Below, piece after piece: positions 34,533 to 42,964 of a stretch of DNA of 64,000 bases. Source of the stretch: Agromyces subbeticus DSM 16689 (GTDB lineage: Bacteria > Actinomycetota > Actinomycetes > Actinomycetales > Microbacteriaceae); contig NZ_ATXG01000001.1 in assembly GCF_000421565.1 (NCBI RefSeq), positions 372,001 through 436,000 on the forward strand. The letters run 5' to 3'. The notes below the pieces were generated by a model. That model did no database searches. It saw only the letters and a list, made by a program, of their open reading frames with translations, and was not told where the DNA came from. The stretch's first letter is position 1. Every line of letters starts with the position of its first letter. The translations under genes were made by a program, and so were the position numbers.

Positions 34533-35978
34533 ATGTCAATCAGCCAGTCCGAGGCGCGGCCAGACGAGGTGAGCACGACGCAGAGCGGACTCCGAACGGG
34601 ATCCATCGGCCTCGGCGGGACGCTCATGCAGTCGATCGCACAGATCTCGCCCACCCTCGGCATCTTCTACACCATTGCATTCACCACAGGTCAGGCCGGC
34701 GTCAGTGCACCGTTGACCTATCTCGCCGCGTTCGCCGTGTGCATGGCGATCGCTGTCCCGATGCGCGGTCTCGCGCGACACCTGCCTTCGGCCGGCGGGT
34801 TCTACACCTACGTGTCGGCCGGTATCGGTCCGAAGGCGGGCTTCATCACGGGCTGGCTCTACGCAGTCATGGTCACGATCGTGCCCGCCGCGCTCGCCGC
34901 CTTCACCGGTGCGATCCTGCAGGACGAGTTGGGCGGCAAATACGGCATCCTGGTGCCCTGGTGGGTCTACGCCGTCGTGATCCTCGCGATCTGCTTCGCG
35001 TGTGCCTACCGCGGCATCGTCATCTCGATCAAGTTCCTCGTCGTCATGACGATCTTCGAGATGGCCGTCGGTCTCGGCCTTGCGATCGCGGGCATCGTGA
35101 ACCCCGGCCCGGGTGGCGTCTCTCTTGAGGGCTTCAACCCCGCGAACATCGAGAACGGCAGCGGCTTCTTCCTCGCGATCGTGCTGTCGATCTTCGCCTT
35201 CACGGGCTTCGAGAGCGCGGCTGCGGTCGGCGAGGAGTCGCGCGATCCCAAGCGCATCGTGCCGAAGGCGATCATCGGCTCGCTCGTGCTGATCGGCCTC
35301 TTCTACGTCTTCACGGCGTGGGGCCTGCAGGTCGGCTGGGGCGTCGACGACCTCGACGCGCTCGCCTCCTCGCCCACGGCGCCCGCGTTCGTACTGGCCG
35401 ACCGCGTGTTCGACGGTGCCTCGCTCATCATCCTCATCGCCCTCGTGAACTCCGGCCTCGGCGTCTGCATCGCCTGCACCACGAGTGCGACCCGAACGAT
35501 CTACGGCATCGCCCGCACCGGTGCACTGCCCTCGGTGTTCGCCCGGGTGCAGCGCACGCATCGCACACCCGTCGTCGCCGTGTTCGCGCAGTCGGCGATC
35601 GCCATGATCGTCTGCCTCGCGATCGGGCTGCCGCTCGGCCCGTACAACCTGTTCAACATGCTCGGCACGACCGGTACGTTCGTCTACATCCCGATCTTCG
35701 TGCTCATGAACATCGCGGCGTTCCAGTTCTTCCGGCGCAAGCACCCCGATGAGTTCAACATCTGGGCATACGTCGTCGCGCCGATCGTGTCGACCGCCGC
35801 GCTCGGGCTCATCGCCTGGAACAGCCTCGTGCCGCTGCCGGCCTTCCCGGTGCTGCTCGCGCCGTTCATCGCCCTCTTCTACCTGGCGCTCGGCCTCGTC
35901 GTGCTGATCGGCCGCAACCTCCGCCCTGGCAAGCGGGCGTGGATGTCGCGTGCCGGTGAGCTACCTGAGGTTGACTGA
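34533..35978 (+). CDS. APC-superfamily amino-acid/amine permease
   Basis: Membrane transporter of 481 residues with about twelve hydrophobic segments and APC-type motifs (SPTLGIFYTIAF, GGFYTYVSAGIGPKAGFITGW, FTGFESAAAVGEESRDPKR, RTIYGIARTGALP). The ATG at 34533 is preferred over 34458 because AGGGGAACAGG lies just upstream and the family begins near there. It imports an amino acid or amino-acid derivative with cations. It leads an operon with DeoR, GMC, SIS and ROK kinase genes. That context is like FrlA, the fructoselysine permease, so an Amadori-type or amino-sugar conjugate is a reasonable but untested ligand. Confidence 0.83.
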   Translation: MSISQSEARPDEVSTTQSGLRTGSIGLGGTLMQSIAQISPTLGIFYTIAFTTGQAGVSAPLTYLAAFAVCMAIAVPMRGLARHLPSAGGFYTYVSAGIGPKAGFITGWLYAVMVTIVPAALAAFTGAILQDELGGKYGILVPWWVYAVVILAICFACAYRGIVISIKFLVVMTIFEMAVGLGLAIAGIVNPGPGGVSLEGFNPANIENGSGFFLAIVLSIFAFTGFESAAAVGEESRDPKRIVPKAIIGSLVLIGLFYVFTAWGLQVGWGVDDLDALASSPTAPAFVLADRVFDGASLIILIALVNSGLGVCIACTTSATRTIYGIARTGALPSVFARVQRTHRTPVVAVFAQSAIAMIVCLAIGLPLGPYNLFNMLGTTGTFVYIPIFVLMNIAAFQFFRRKHPDEFNIWAYVVAPIVSTAALGLIAWNSLVPLPAFPVLLAPFIALFYLALGLVVLIGRNLRPGKRAWMSRAGELPEVD

Positions 35979-35993
35979 ACACGAGAAGTGTTC
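35977..35993. promoter_or_regulatory. GAACAC-N5-GTGTTC inverted repeat before the DeoR gene
   Basis: A perfect 6-bp inverted repeat with 5-nt spacer begins in the permease stop codon and ends 28 nt before the DeoR start. Its GAACA/TGTTC halves match those in front of the permease, suggesting the same regulator binds both. Confidence 0.45.
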
Positions 35994-36021
35994 TGTCGCA
36001 CATGAAGGAAGGCAATCGATC

Positions 36022-36780
36022 GTGAACGCAGAGACCCGCCAGCAGGAGATCCTCGAGCAGCTCGCCAAGCGCGGCGAGACGAGCATCGCCGAACTCAGCG
36101 CCCGCTTCGACGTGTCCGAAATGACCGTGCGCCGCGATGTCAATCAACTGGCGGCCGCCGGCCTCGTGGTGCGCACGCACGGCGGGGCAGCGCCCGCGGC
36201 GAGCGGCAGCTTCGAGCCGCCGTTCGCGCTGCGTAGTCGCACCAACAGCGAGGCCAAGCGGCGCATCGCCGTCGCCATCGCCCGCGAGGTCATCGACGGC
36301 CAGACCGTCATCCTCGACGGCGGCTCGACAGGGCTCGCGATCGCCGAGGAGCTCCTCGGACGCAACCTCACGATCTGCGCGCTGAACCTGCGAGTCGCCG
36401 AGGTGCTCTCGGCCGATGCCGCGACCCGGGTGATGATCCCAGGCGGACTCATCCGCCCTGGGGAGTCGAGCGTCGTCGGCTCGGAAGCGGAGGCGTCACT
36501 GCGCGCATACCGCTTCGATGCGTACATCATGACCGCATCGGCCGCGGACGCCTCCGCCGGATTCACCGAGTGGAACATCGAGGATGCCGCGATCAAGCGC
36601 ACCGCACGTGCGGCATCTCGCCGCACCCTGGTCGCGATCGACTCGTCGAAATTCGGTCGTGAGGCCTTCGCGCGGATCTGCGGCCTCGACGAGGTCGATG
36701 TCATGGTGACGGATGCCTCGCTCACTGACCAACAACGCCAGGAACTCTCGGTCGCGGGGGCCGAGATCCTGATCGCATAG
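36022..36780 (+). CDS. DeoR-family transcriptional regulator
   Basis: Repressor of 252 residues from GTG 36022 with GAAGGAAGG upstream. The N-terminal DeoR helix-turn-helix is QQEILEQLAKRGETSIAELSARFDVSEMTVRRDVNQL. The C-terminal sugar-phosphate-sensing domain includes VILDGGSTGLAIAEELLGRNL and the KFGREAF motif near the end. These regulators usually respond to a phosphorylated sugar intermediate, here probably the product of the ROK kinase at 39377. The gene sits between the permease and the catabolic genes. Confidence 0.88.
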   Translation: MNAETRQQEILEQLAKRGETSIAELSARFDVSEMTVRRDVNQLAAAGLVVRTHGGAAPAASGSFEPPFALRSRTNSEAKRRIAVAIAREVIDGQTVILDGGSTGLAIAEELLGRNLTICALNLRVAEVLSADAATRVMIPGGLIRPGESSVVGSEAEASLRAYRFDAYIMTASAADASAGFTEWNIEDAAIKRTARAASRRTLVAIDSSKFGREAFARICGLDEVDVMVTDASLTDQQRQELSVAGAEILIA

Positions 36781-36801
36781 CCCCCCGCGTCTAGGAACCC
36801 C

Positions 36802-38334
36802 ATGAACACCTCTCATCCCACCCTTCCGACGTACGTCGACACGCTCGTCATCGGCGGCGGCACCGGCGGCGCCTCGTTCGCCGGCACGCTCGCGGCCGGC
36901 AGCGACGAGTCCGTGCTGCTGGTCGAAGCCGGCCCCGACTACGGCCCGTTCTCCGATGGTGCCTGGCCCGTCGACATGCTCGACGGCCGGTCGATCCCGC
37001 TGTCGCACGACTACACCCTGCACACCACTCGCACCGCGGGCGAAGGCGTCCTCGACCTCCCGCGCGCCCGCATCCTCGGCGGGTGCTCGGCGCACAACGG
37101 CTGCACCGCGTCGGTGAGCGCCCGGTACGACTACGACGAGTGGGCCGCATTCGGCAACCCGGGTTGGTCGGCGGCCGAGGTCGAGCCGCTGCTCGAGTCG
37201 GTGCGCGAGCGGTTCCGGGTGCGCCGCTACACGATGGACGAGCTGACCCCGCCGCAACGCGCTTTCGTGAACGCCGGGCTCGCCGCCGGACTTCCGTTCG
37301 CCGACGACCTCGACGACATCGAGGCGGCCGAGGGAATTGGCCCGATGCCGGTGAACATCTCCGACGGAGTTCGCTGGAACAGCGCGTTCGTCTTCCTCGA
37401 CCCGGTGCGCGACCGCCCCAACCTCGTCATCGCGGGCGACGCGAAGGTCACTATGTTGACCTTCGAGGGCGGCACCGTGACCGGCGCGTTCATCGAGCGC
37501 AACGACGAGCTCGTTCACGTGTCGGCGGGCCGCGTGGTGGTCGCCGCCGGCGCCTACCACTCGCCGGCCATCCTGCTGCGTTCAGGCGTCGGCCCGGCCG
37601 ACGAGCTCGCGGCGCTCGGCATCGACGTCGTCGCCGACCTGCCGGGTGTCGGCAAGCACCTGCTCGATCACGAATGCGTGCAGCTCGACTTCGCGGGCCC
37701 CGGTCTCGTCGATGAACTCGCCGCCCTCGACTGGAACCCCGACGAGCAGTCGCTCGGCCGGGCGCGCTCGAGCCGCTGCGACGACGGACCCTACGACATC
37801 CACGTGTTCATGGTCGCGGGCGCGAACAGCGGCCACCCGGGGCTGCCGCCCATCTCGCTCTACGGCGGCGCGATGCGCGCCCGCTCCGAAGGCACCGTGA
37901 CACTCGGCGCCGACCTCGACTTGGCCAACCCGATCATCGACCACCGCTACGGCACCGACCCCGAGGGGTACGACCGGGCGGTGCTCGGCGAGGCACTCGA
38001 CCTGCTCGAACGCATGGTCGTGCAGCCCGAACTCGCCGAGATGCTGGGCGAGCGCGTCGGCGACGCCGACCCGCTCGACGACATCGTGAACTACTGCCAT
38101 CCTGCCGGCACCTGCAAGATGGGCCCCGCGAGCGACCCGCTGGCGGTGGTCGGCCACGACGGCCAGGTGCACGGCGTCACCGGTCTCTATGTCGCTGACG
38201 CCTCGATCATGCCGACGATCACGCGAGGCAACATCAACCTGCCCACCGCGATGATCGGCATGAACGTCGCGCGGCACCTGCTCGACGGCCAAGCCTCGAC
38301 GGTGGCCCTGACCGGAGCGGAGGAGACCCGATGA
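36802..38334 (+). CDS. GMC-family FAD-dependent oxidoreductase
   Basis: Flavoenzyme of 510 residues. The ADP-binding motif VIGGGTGGASFAGTLA followed by LLVEAGPDYG is at the N-terminus. GMC signature 1 (LPRARILGGCSAHNGCTASVSA) and signature 2 (GAYHSPAILLRSGVGP) follow, and the catalytic His region is CHPAGTCKMG with a later NINLPTAMIG. The family oxidises alcohols, sugars or amines. The stop overlaps the SIS-domain gene by ATGA. Its presence in an frl-like operon is unusual and may mean that the imported compound is oxidised before or instead of phosphorylation. Confidence 0.87.
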   Translation: MNTSHPTLPTYVDTLVIGGGTGGASFAGTLAAGSDESVLLVEAGPDYGPFSDGAWPVDMLDGRSIPLSHDYTLHTTRTAGEGVLDLPRARILGGCSAHNGCTASVSARYDYDEWAAFGNPGWSAAEVEPLLESVRERFRVRRYTMDELTPPQRAFVNAGLAAGLPFADDLDDIEAAEGIGPMPVNISDGVRWNSAFVFLDPVRDRPNLVIAGDAKVTMLTFEGGTVTGAFIERNDELVHVSAGRVVVAAGAYHSPAILLRSGVGPADELAALGIDVVADLPGVGKHLLDHECVQLDFAGPGLVDELAALDWNPDEQSLGRARSSRCDDGPYDIHVFMVAGANSGHPGLPPISLYGGAMRARSEGTVTLGADLDLANPIIDHRYGTDPEGYDRAVLGEALDLLERMVVQPELAEMLGERVGDADPLDDIVNYCHPAGTCKMGPASDPLAVVGHDGQVHGVTGLYVADASIMPTITRGNINLPTAMIGMNVARHLLDGQASTVALTGAEETR

Positions 38335-39380
38335 GCAACGTGCGTCCTGCCGGGCCGACCCCGTTCGAGCTCGACATCTTCGCGCAGCCGGAGGCGTTGC
38401 GAGCCCTCGCAGCGGCCGGCGCCGATGCCCGGCTCGCCGAGATCGCGGGCCGGCCGTGGTCGCGCGTCGTGCTCACCGGCATGGGCAGCTCGCACTTCGC
38501 CGGGTTGCCGACGTGGCGCGCGCTCACCTCGATCGGCCTGCCGGTCTGGACCGTCGATGCCGGGCAGTTGCTCGACACCCCCGGGCTGATCACGCCAGAC
38601 ACGCTCGTCATCGCGACCTCGCAGTCGGGCGCGAGCGGCGAAGTGGTCGAGCTCATCGAGCGCGCCGAGGCGGGCGAACTCCACTGGGGCGGGCTGATCG
38701 GCGTCGCGGCGAACGAGTCGAGCCCGCTCGCTCGGGCCGCCGACCTCTTCCTTCCGTTGCGCAGCGGCGAGGAGGCGACGGTGAGCACGAAGAGCTATCT
38801 CAATACTCTCGCCGTCCATCGTCGTATCGCCGCCGCGTTCGGCGCCGACGACGAGGCATCCGTCGAGCGCGACATCGTCGAGACCGCTGAGCGCGTCGCG
38901 CCGCTCGTGACGTTCGACACGACCGAACTCGCACGCACGGCGCTCGCGTTCGGCCGGCCCCGCCTCGTCGCGGTCGGTTGGGGTGACTCGGCGGCGACCG
39001 CCCAGTACGCCGCACTCATCGTGAAGGAGTCGTCGAAGGTGCCGATCGAGGGCTTCGTCGGCGGGCAGTTCCGACATGGGCCCTACGAGCTCGCCGGGCC
39101 GGGCCTGACGGCGGTGCTCTTCGGGGCGTCTGCCGCTGATCCCGACGGCCCGCTCGCTCGTATCGCCCGCGACCTCGTCGCAACCGGCGCCGCGGTCGTG
39201 CTGGTCGGCGACCTCGAGATCGACGGTGCGACCACGTTGCGCATCGAGCAGGACGGCTCGCTCGCCGCGCTCGCGGCCGAGTCGGTCGTCGCCGAGTCGC
39301 TCGCGGTCGCCGTGGCCCACGCGAACGGCGTCGAGCCGGGTGCCTTCGCCTACGGCAGCAAGGTGACGGTCAAGCTGTGA
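38331..39380 (+). CDS. SIS-domain sugar isomerase/deglycase (GlmS C-terminal/FrlB-like)
   Basis: Protein of 349 residues with two SIS domains. The first holds VLTGMGSSHFAGLPTWRAL and IATSQSGASGEVVELIERAE. The second includes VIVKESSKVPIEGFVGGQFRHGP-like elements (IVKESSKVPIEGF, GGQFRHGPYELA) that mirror the isomerase half of GlmS and FrlB-type deglycases. There is no glutaminase domain. It probably interconverts or deglycates a 6-phospho-amino-sugar or Amadori product generated by the ROK kinase. It overlaps GMC by ATGA and the kinase by GTGA. Confidence 0.83.
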   Translation: MSNVRPAGPTPFELDIFAQPEALRALAAAGADARLAEIAGRPWSRVVLTGMGSSHFAGLPTWRALTSIGLPVWTVDAGQLLDTPGLITPDTLVIATSQSGASGEVVELIERAEAGELHWGGLIGVAANESSPLARAADLFLPLRSGEEATVSTKSYLNTLAVHRRIAAAFGADDEASVERDIVETAERVAPLVTFDTTELARTALAFGRPRLVAVGWGDSAATAQYAALIVKESSKVPIEGFVGGQFRHGPYELAGPGLTAVLFGASAADPDGPLARIARDLVATGAAVVLVGDLEIDGATTLRIEQDGSLAALAAESVVAESLAVAVAHANGVEPGAFAYGSKVTVKL

Positions 39381-40324
39381 ACCTCGCCGACGAATCGGAT
39401 GCCTCGGACGGAGCCGTGCGCATCGGCATCGACCTCGGCGGTACGGGCACCCGCTTCGTCGCGCTCGACGGCGAGGCCGTCGCCGCGTCGGCCTCCTTCG
39501 CGACACCGTCGGAGGCCGACGCAACGGCGGTCGTCGCCTTCCTCGTCGAGCAAGTGCGTGCTGTGGCATCCGACCGGCCGATCGCGTACATCGGTATCGG
39601 CGCGAGCGGCCCGGTCGACGCCGCCGGCATGATCCGCAACCCCGACACGCTGCCGGCGTTCACGGGCGTCGAGCTGCGACGACCGCTCATCGAGGCGTTC
39701 GGCGTTCCCGTCACGATCGACAACGACGCCGTGGCCGCGGCGGTGTTCGAAGTGCGTGCCGGCGCGGCGCGCGGGTTCGCCAGCACCCTCGTGGTGACCC
39801 TCGGCACGGGTGTCGGCGTGGCAGCACTGCGCGGGGTTCAGCCGATGCGGGGAGCCGACGGCCAGCACCCCGAGGCAGGGCACCTGAGCGTGAACGGCGC
39901 CGACGCGCCCTGCTACTGCGGGCGATCGGCGTGCTTCGAGCAGCTCGTCTCGCGGGCGGCGTTGCAGCGCTCCGCCGCCGCGCTCATCGCGCAGTCACCG
40001 GCGATACCTGCCGATGGGGCGGCCGTGATCGACCAGGCGGCCGAACTGGCCCGTGCCGGACACCCCGGCGCGCTCGCCCTCTTCGAGCGCTTCGGCACCC
40101 TGCTGGCGGCGGGCGTCGCCGACCTCGTGACGGTTTTCCGCCCGGACTGCGTGGTCATCGGCGGCAGCGCGGCGCGGTTCTCGAGCGAGTATTCAGAGGC
40201 GTTCCAGCGTCGACTGTCACAGCTCGAGGTCTACCGCGCGCATCCGGGGGTGCGATTCTCGGCCGCCGGCGACTTCGGCGGGGCGATCGGGGCCGCCCTG
40301 CAGGAGCCCCGGGCACAGGCCTGA
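39377..40324 (+). CDS. ROK-family sugar kinase
   Basis: Kinase of 315 residues starting at GTG 39377 overlapping the SIS gene stop. It has the phosphate-binding motif IGIDLGGTGTRFVALDG, DNDAVAAAVFEV with the catalytic Asp, LGTGVGVAAL, the zinc motif CYCGRSACFEQ and EAGHLSV. Typical ROK ligands are glucose, fructose, GlcNAc or ManNAc. In this operon it would supply the 6-phosphate needed by the SIS protein, replacing the PfkB-type FrlD kinase of enteric frl operons; that is inference. Confidence 0.87.
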   Translation: MNLADESDASDGAVRIGIDLGGTGTRFVALDGEAVAASASFATPSEADATAVVAFLVEQVRAVASDRPIAYIGIGASGPVDAAGMIRNPDTLPAFTGVELRRPLIEAFGVPVTIDNDAVAAAVFEVRAGAARGFASTLVVTLGTGVGVAALRGVQPMRGADGQHPEAGHLSVNGADAPCYCGRSACFEQLVSRAALQRSAAALIAQSPAIPADGAAVIDQAAELARAGHPGALALFERFGTLLAAGVADLVTVFRPDCVVIGGSAARFSSEYSEAFQRRLSQLEVYRAHPGVRFSAAGDFGGAIGAALQEPRAQA

Positions 40325-40475
40325 TCACGGACAAACCATGCGTGCTGTCGGCGTGCTCGTCCTGAACGGCGCCGCACACCGGTTGATCGGACCCCGAAGC
40401 CGAGACCCTCCGAATTCTGACGTTGCCTCTCGAGAGAGATCGCTACAGATTGCAAGGGAGATCGGTTTCCAACGA

Positions 40476-40504
40476 GCGCGGGTTCGAGTCCCGCCCTCGC
40501 TACA
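40476..40504 (+). other. tRNA 3'-end-like fragment (possible integration scar)
   Basis: Bases 40478-40494 form a perfect tRNA T-arm (5-bp stem GCGGG/CCCGC around TTCGAGT) followed by a 7-nt acceptor-like strand CCTCGCT and A. No matching 5' half, anticodon arm or CCA is found upstream in the expected 73 nt. The word TCGCTACA also occurs at 40440-40447. Such ends are left by elements that integrate into tRNA genes. The 248-base gap holds no other gene. Confidence 0.5.
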
Positions 40505-40572
40505 AATAAATGCCCTCTGAACAGGAATCTCGTTCGGGCAAGTGGCCGGCGACGCTGGACTGGCCGCGAGTC

Positions 40573-41781
40573 TCAGCCGCGGCGGCGGCGGGCTCGGGTG
40601 CCGAACGCGTCCAGCGCAGCGAGGATCTCCGGCGCCTGCCAGATACGGTTTCGTCTGCCGGCGCTGATCTTCGTGAGCACCTCGGCGTCGACGAGGCGAT
40701 CGATGGCGCCTTGCGCTGCGACTTCGCTGATCTCGAGCTGGGCGGCGACCGTCCTCGTGTTCACGACCGGCTGGCGGAGCAAGTACTCCTTCACCCGGTG
40801 CACCGAGGAGTCTCTTCGGGCGGTGACCTGACTGTCCCAGCGCGTCGCGGCGGCTTGGATGTCGCCGACGAGCGCGCGGCCGTTCTGCACGGCGAAGAAC
40901 GCAGCTTCGGCCACGGCCGTCACGATGGCGTCCGGGCGGCCTGCCCGGTACTCGGTCAAGGCGCTGAAATATGCGTCGGTGTCGTGCAGGAGCCCCGCGG
41001 ACACAGGCACAGTGACGTTGCGGGTGAGGCGGCCGTGGCGGAGCATGCCCTGCAGAAGTGCGCGTCCGGTTCGGCCGTTGCCGTCTGGGAACGGGTGGAT
41101 GGTCTCGAACTGCGCATGTGCGATCGCCGCCTGGGTGAGCACCGGCACGTCAGTGCGCCGGGCGAAAGCAACCACATCAGCCATGAGCTCAGGCACCCGA
41201 CTCTGGTGAGGCGGCACGAACGACGCTGCGTGCGGAGAGATGCTCCCGCCGCCGATCCAGACCTGCTCATCGCGCCAGCGCCCGACGTACTCGGGAGCCG
41301 AATCCCGGAGGAGCGCGTCGTGCATGGCGAGGATCGAGGCTTCGTCCAGGCGGTCCGAGAGTTCGATGGCGGCGCTCATGGCGCGAACGTTCGCCACGAC
41401 CAGTCTTGCGTTGCCGGACTGCGACTCGCCGATCTCCGCGAGAGCCACCTGCTTGGCGCTCGAGGTGAGGTTTTCGACCTCCGAGCTCGACGCGGACTCC
41501 GTGCGCAGCAAGATCGAGGCGAACGGGGCAGCGATCGTGCCGGCCTCCGCGTCGAACCGGGCCAGCTCCTGGCTGGCGTCATCCGCCAGCGCGATCGTTG
41601 CTGCAGCCAGCGCCACCGGGGTGCTGGCGATGAGCGGCGGGACGGCGGCTTGATAGTCGCCGTGAGCCGCGCGCAGGGTCCGGCGTGAGGCGACCTCATC
41701 GCCGGTACGCTCCCACGGGTGCGGCTCGTACGCGGTCGCGGGCCAGACGCCGGCCTGAGCTTGCTGCCGATCCGTGGTCAT
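40573..41781 (-). CDS. Fic-domain protein, class II (self-inhibited adenylyltransferase)
   Basis: Protein of 402 residues. The Fic core motif HPFPDGNGRTGR starts at His229, the catalytic base that promotes AMP transfer. An N-terminal inhibitory helix motif S99-x3-E103-N104 (within SSSEVENLTS) marks a class II Fic protein whose Glu blocks ATP in the resting state. The C-terminal 60 residues form a winged helix (VNTRTVAAQLEISEVAAQGAIDRL). It likely AMPylates a protein target and may bind DNA to regulate itself. No separate antitoxin gene is adjacent, as expected for class II. It lies beside the tRNA-like scar, suggesting acquisition by transfer. Confidence 0.87.
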   Translation of the reverse strand: MTTDRQQAQAGVWPATAYEPHPWERTGDEVASRRTLRAAHGDYQAAVPPLIASTPVALAAATIALADDASQELARFDAEAGTIAAPFASILLRTESASSSEVENLTSSAKQVALAEIGESQSGNARLVVANVRAMSAAIELSDRLDEASILAMHDALLRDSAPEYVGRWRDEQVWIGGGSISPHAASFVPPHQSRVPELMADVVAFARRTDVPVLTQAAIAHAQFETIHPFPDGNGRTGRALLQGMLRHGRLTRNVTVPVSAGLLHDTDAYFSALTEYRAGRPDAIVTAVAEAAFFAVQNGRALVGDIQAAATRWDSQVTARRDSSVHRVKEYLLRQPVVNTRTVAAQLEISEVAAQGAIDRLVDAEVLTKISAGRRNRIWQAPEILAALDAFGTRARRRRG

Positions 41782-41794
41782 GCTCCAAGCATAG

Positions 41795-41818
41795 CAAAGG
41801 GTAGCTGTTTAGCCTTTG
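41795..41818. promoter_or_regulatory. Palindrome upstream of fic
   Basis: CAAAGG (41795-41800) and CCTTTG (41813-41818) frame a 24-bp imperfect palindrome whose inner bases (TA...TA) also pair partly. It is 14 bp from the fic ATG and overlaps a minus-strand -10-like TATGCT (41793-41788). The winged helix of Fic may bind here. Confidence 0.45.
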
Positions 41819-41925
41819 ATATGGAGGGGATAGCAAGGGGAGCAATCGGTGCCCGCGGGCGGGGCATCAGGGATGCTTGCGCGCAAGCCCTTTCGTCGGC
41901 GGCGCAACCGTCGTAGCTTTTCGGC

Positions 41926-42933
41926 ATGAGTTCGCAAGGGATGTCCCGAGTGTCAAGCGAGGGTGGGCGTCGGGCTGCGCTGGTGTACAACCCGGTGAAG
42001 CTGGAAGCGGACGAGCTGAGGCCCCTGTTGGATGCCGCCGAGCGGGATGTCGGTTGGCGTCCCACCTTGTGGCTGGAGACGACCGAGGAGGATCCTGGGG
42101 CGGGCCAGACCAGGGAAGCGCTGGAGGCGGGTGTCGATGTCGTGATCGCGGCCGGCGGTGATGGCACCGTTCGGGTCGTCGCTGAAGTGCTCCGCGGGTC
42201 CGGGGTGCCGCTCGCGTTGCTGCCGTCGGGCACCGGGAATCTGCTGGCGCGGAACCTGGACCTCACGCTTGATGACTCAGAGCATTCACTCCGCACCGCA
42301 TTCACGGGTGTGGACCGTCCGATCGACATGGCGATGATCGAGATCCGCGATGAGGGCGGCACCCTCAACCGGCACGCGTACCTGGTGATGGCGGGGCTGG
42401 GGCTTGATTCGAAGATGCTCGCGAACACCGATGACGAGCTGAAGGCGAAAGCGGGTTGGCTCGCGTATGTCAAAGCGATCGGACAGGCTCTCGGCGACAA
42501 GAACCGGCTGCGAATGCGGTACAAGCTCAACGGTGGCAAGACCCGCGCCCTGCGTGCGCACACGATCATGATCGGCAACTGCGGTTCGCTGCCCGCCAAT
42601 ATCCTGCTGCTGCCCGACGCGGCCGTCGACGACGGCGAGTTCGACATCGTGGTCTTGCGACCGGAGGGGTTCGTCGGCTGGGTCCAGATCATGGTCAAGA
42701 TCTTCTGGGAGAACGGCGTGCTTCGCCGTACGACGGCAGGCCGCCGGCTCATGGGCGCGACGAAGGAAGTACGCGCACTCAACTATCTCCGCGGTACAGA
42801 GCTGGTCGTCTCACTGAGTCGTCCGGAACCGATCCAGCTCGACGGCGACGGTTTCGGTGACGCGCGTGCGTTCAAGACCTGGATCGACCCGGCCTCGCTG
42901 CTCGTGCGGATACCGTCGACGCACGCGCACTGA
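41926..42933 (+). CDS. Diacylglycerol-kinase-family lipid kinase
   Basis: Protein of 335 residues. The DAGK catalytic domain is visible as ALVYNPVKLEADEL, then VVIAAGGDGTVRVVAEVL with the ATP-binding GGDGT, and LLPSGTGNLLARNLDL. The C-terminal YegS/LCB5-type lipid-binding domain has the conserved DGEFDIVVL and LDGDGFGD. It phosphorylates diacylglycerol or a related lipid at the membrane. ATGs at 41926 and 41941 are both possible starts and no clear ribosome site separates them. No functional link to its neighbours is evident. Confidence 0.85.
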   Translation: MSSQGMSRVSSEGGRRAALVYNPVKLEADELRPLLDAAERDVGWRPTLWLETTEEDPGAGQTREALEAGVDVVIAAGGDGTVRVVAEVLRGSGVPLALLPSGTGNLLARNLDLTLDDSEHSLRTAFTGVDRPIDMAMIEIRDEGGTLNRHAYLVMAGLGLDSKMLANTDDELKAKAGWLAYVKAIGQALGDKNRLRMRYKLNGGKTRALRAHTIMIGNCGSLPANILLLPDAAVDDGEFDIVVLRPEGFVGWVQIMVKIFWENGVLRRTTAGRRLMGATKEVRALNYLRGTELVVSLSRPEPIQLDGDGFGDARAFKTWIDPASLLVRIPSTHAH

Positions 42934-42964
42934 AGAGAGTTCTCGACGTGGTGCGGTGCCGGTT

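Noticed and set aside
36022-36780. Considering the DeoR gene as the regulator of the arabinan locus
   Set aside because: Its likely sites (GAACA/TGTTC) occur only around its own operon, whereas the glycosidase promoters carry LacI-type palindromes.
40438-40502. A complete tRNA gene ending at 40502
   Set aside because: No 5' acceptor strand AGCGAGG/GGCGAGG, D-arm or anticodon stem can be fitted upstream; only the T-arm and acceptor-like end are present.
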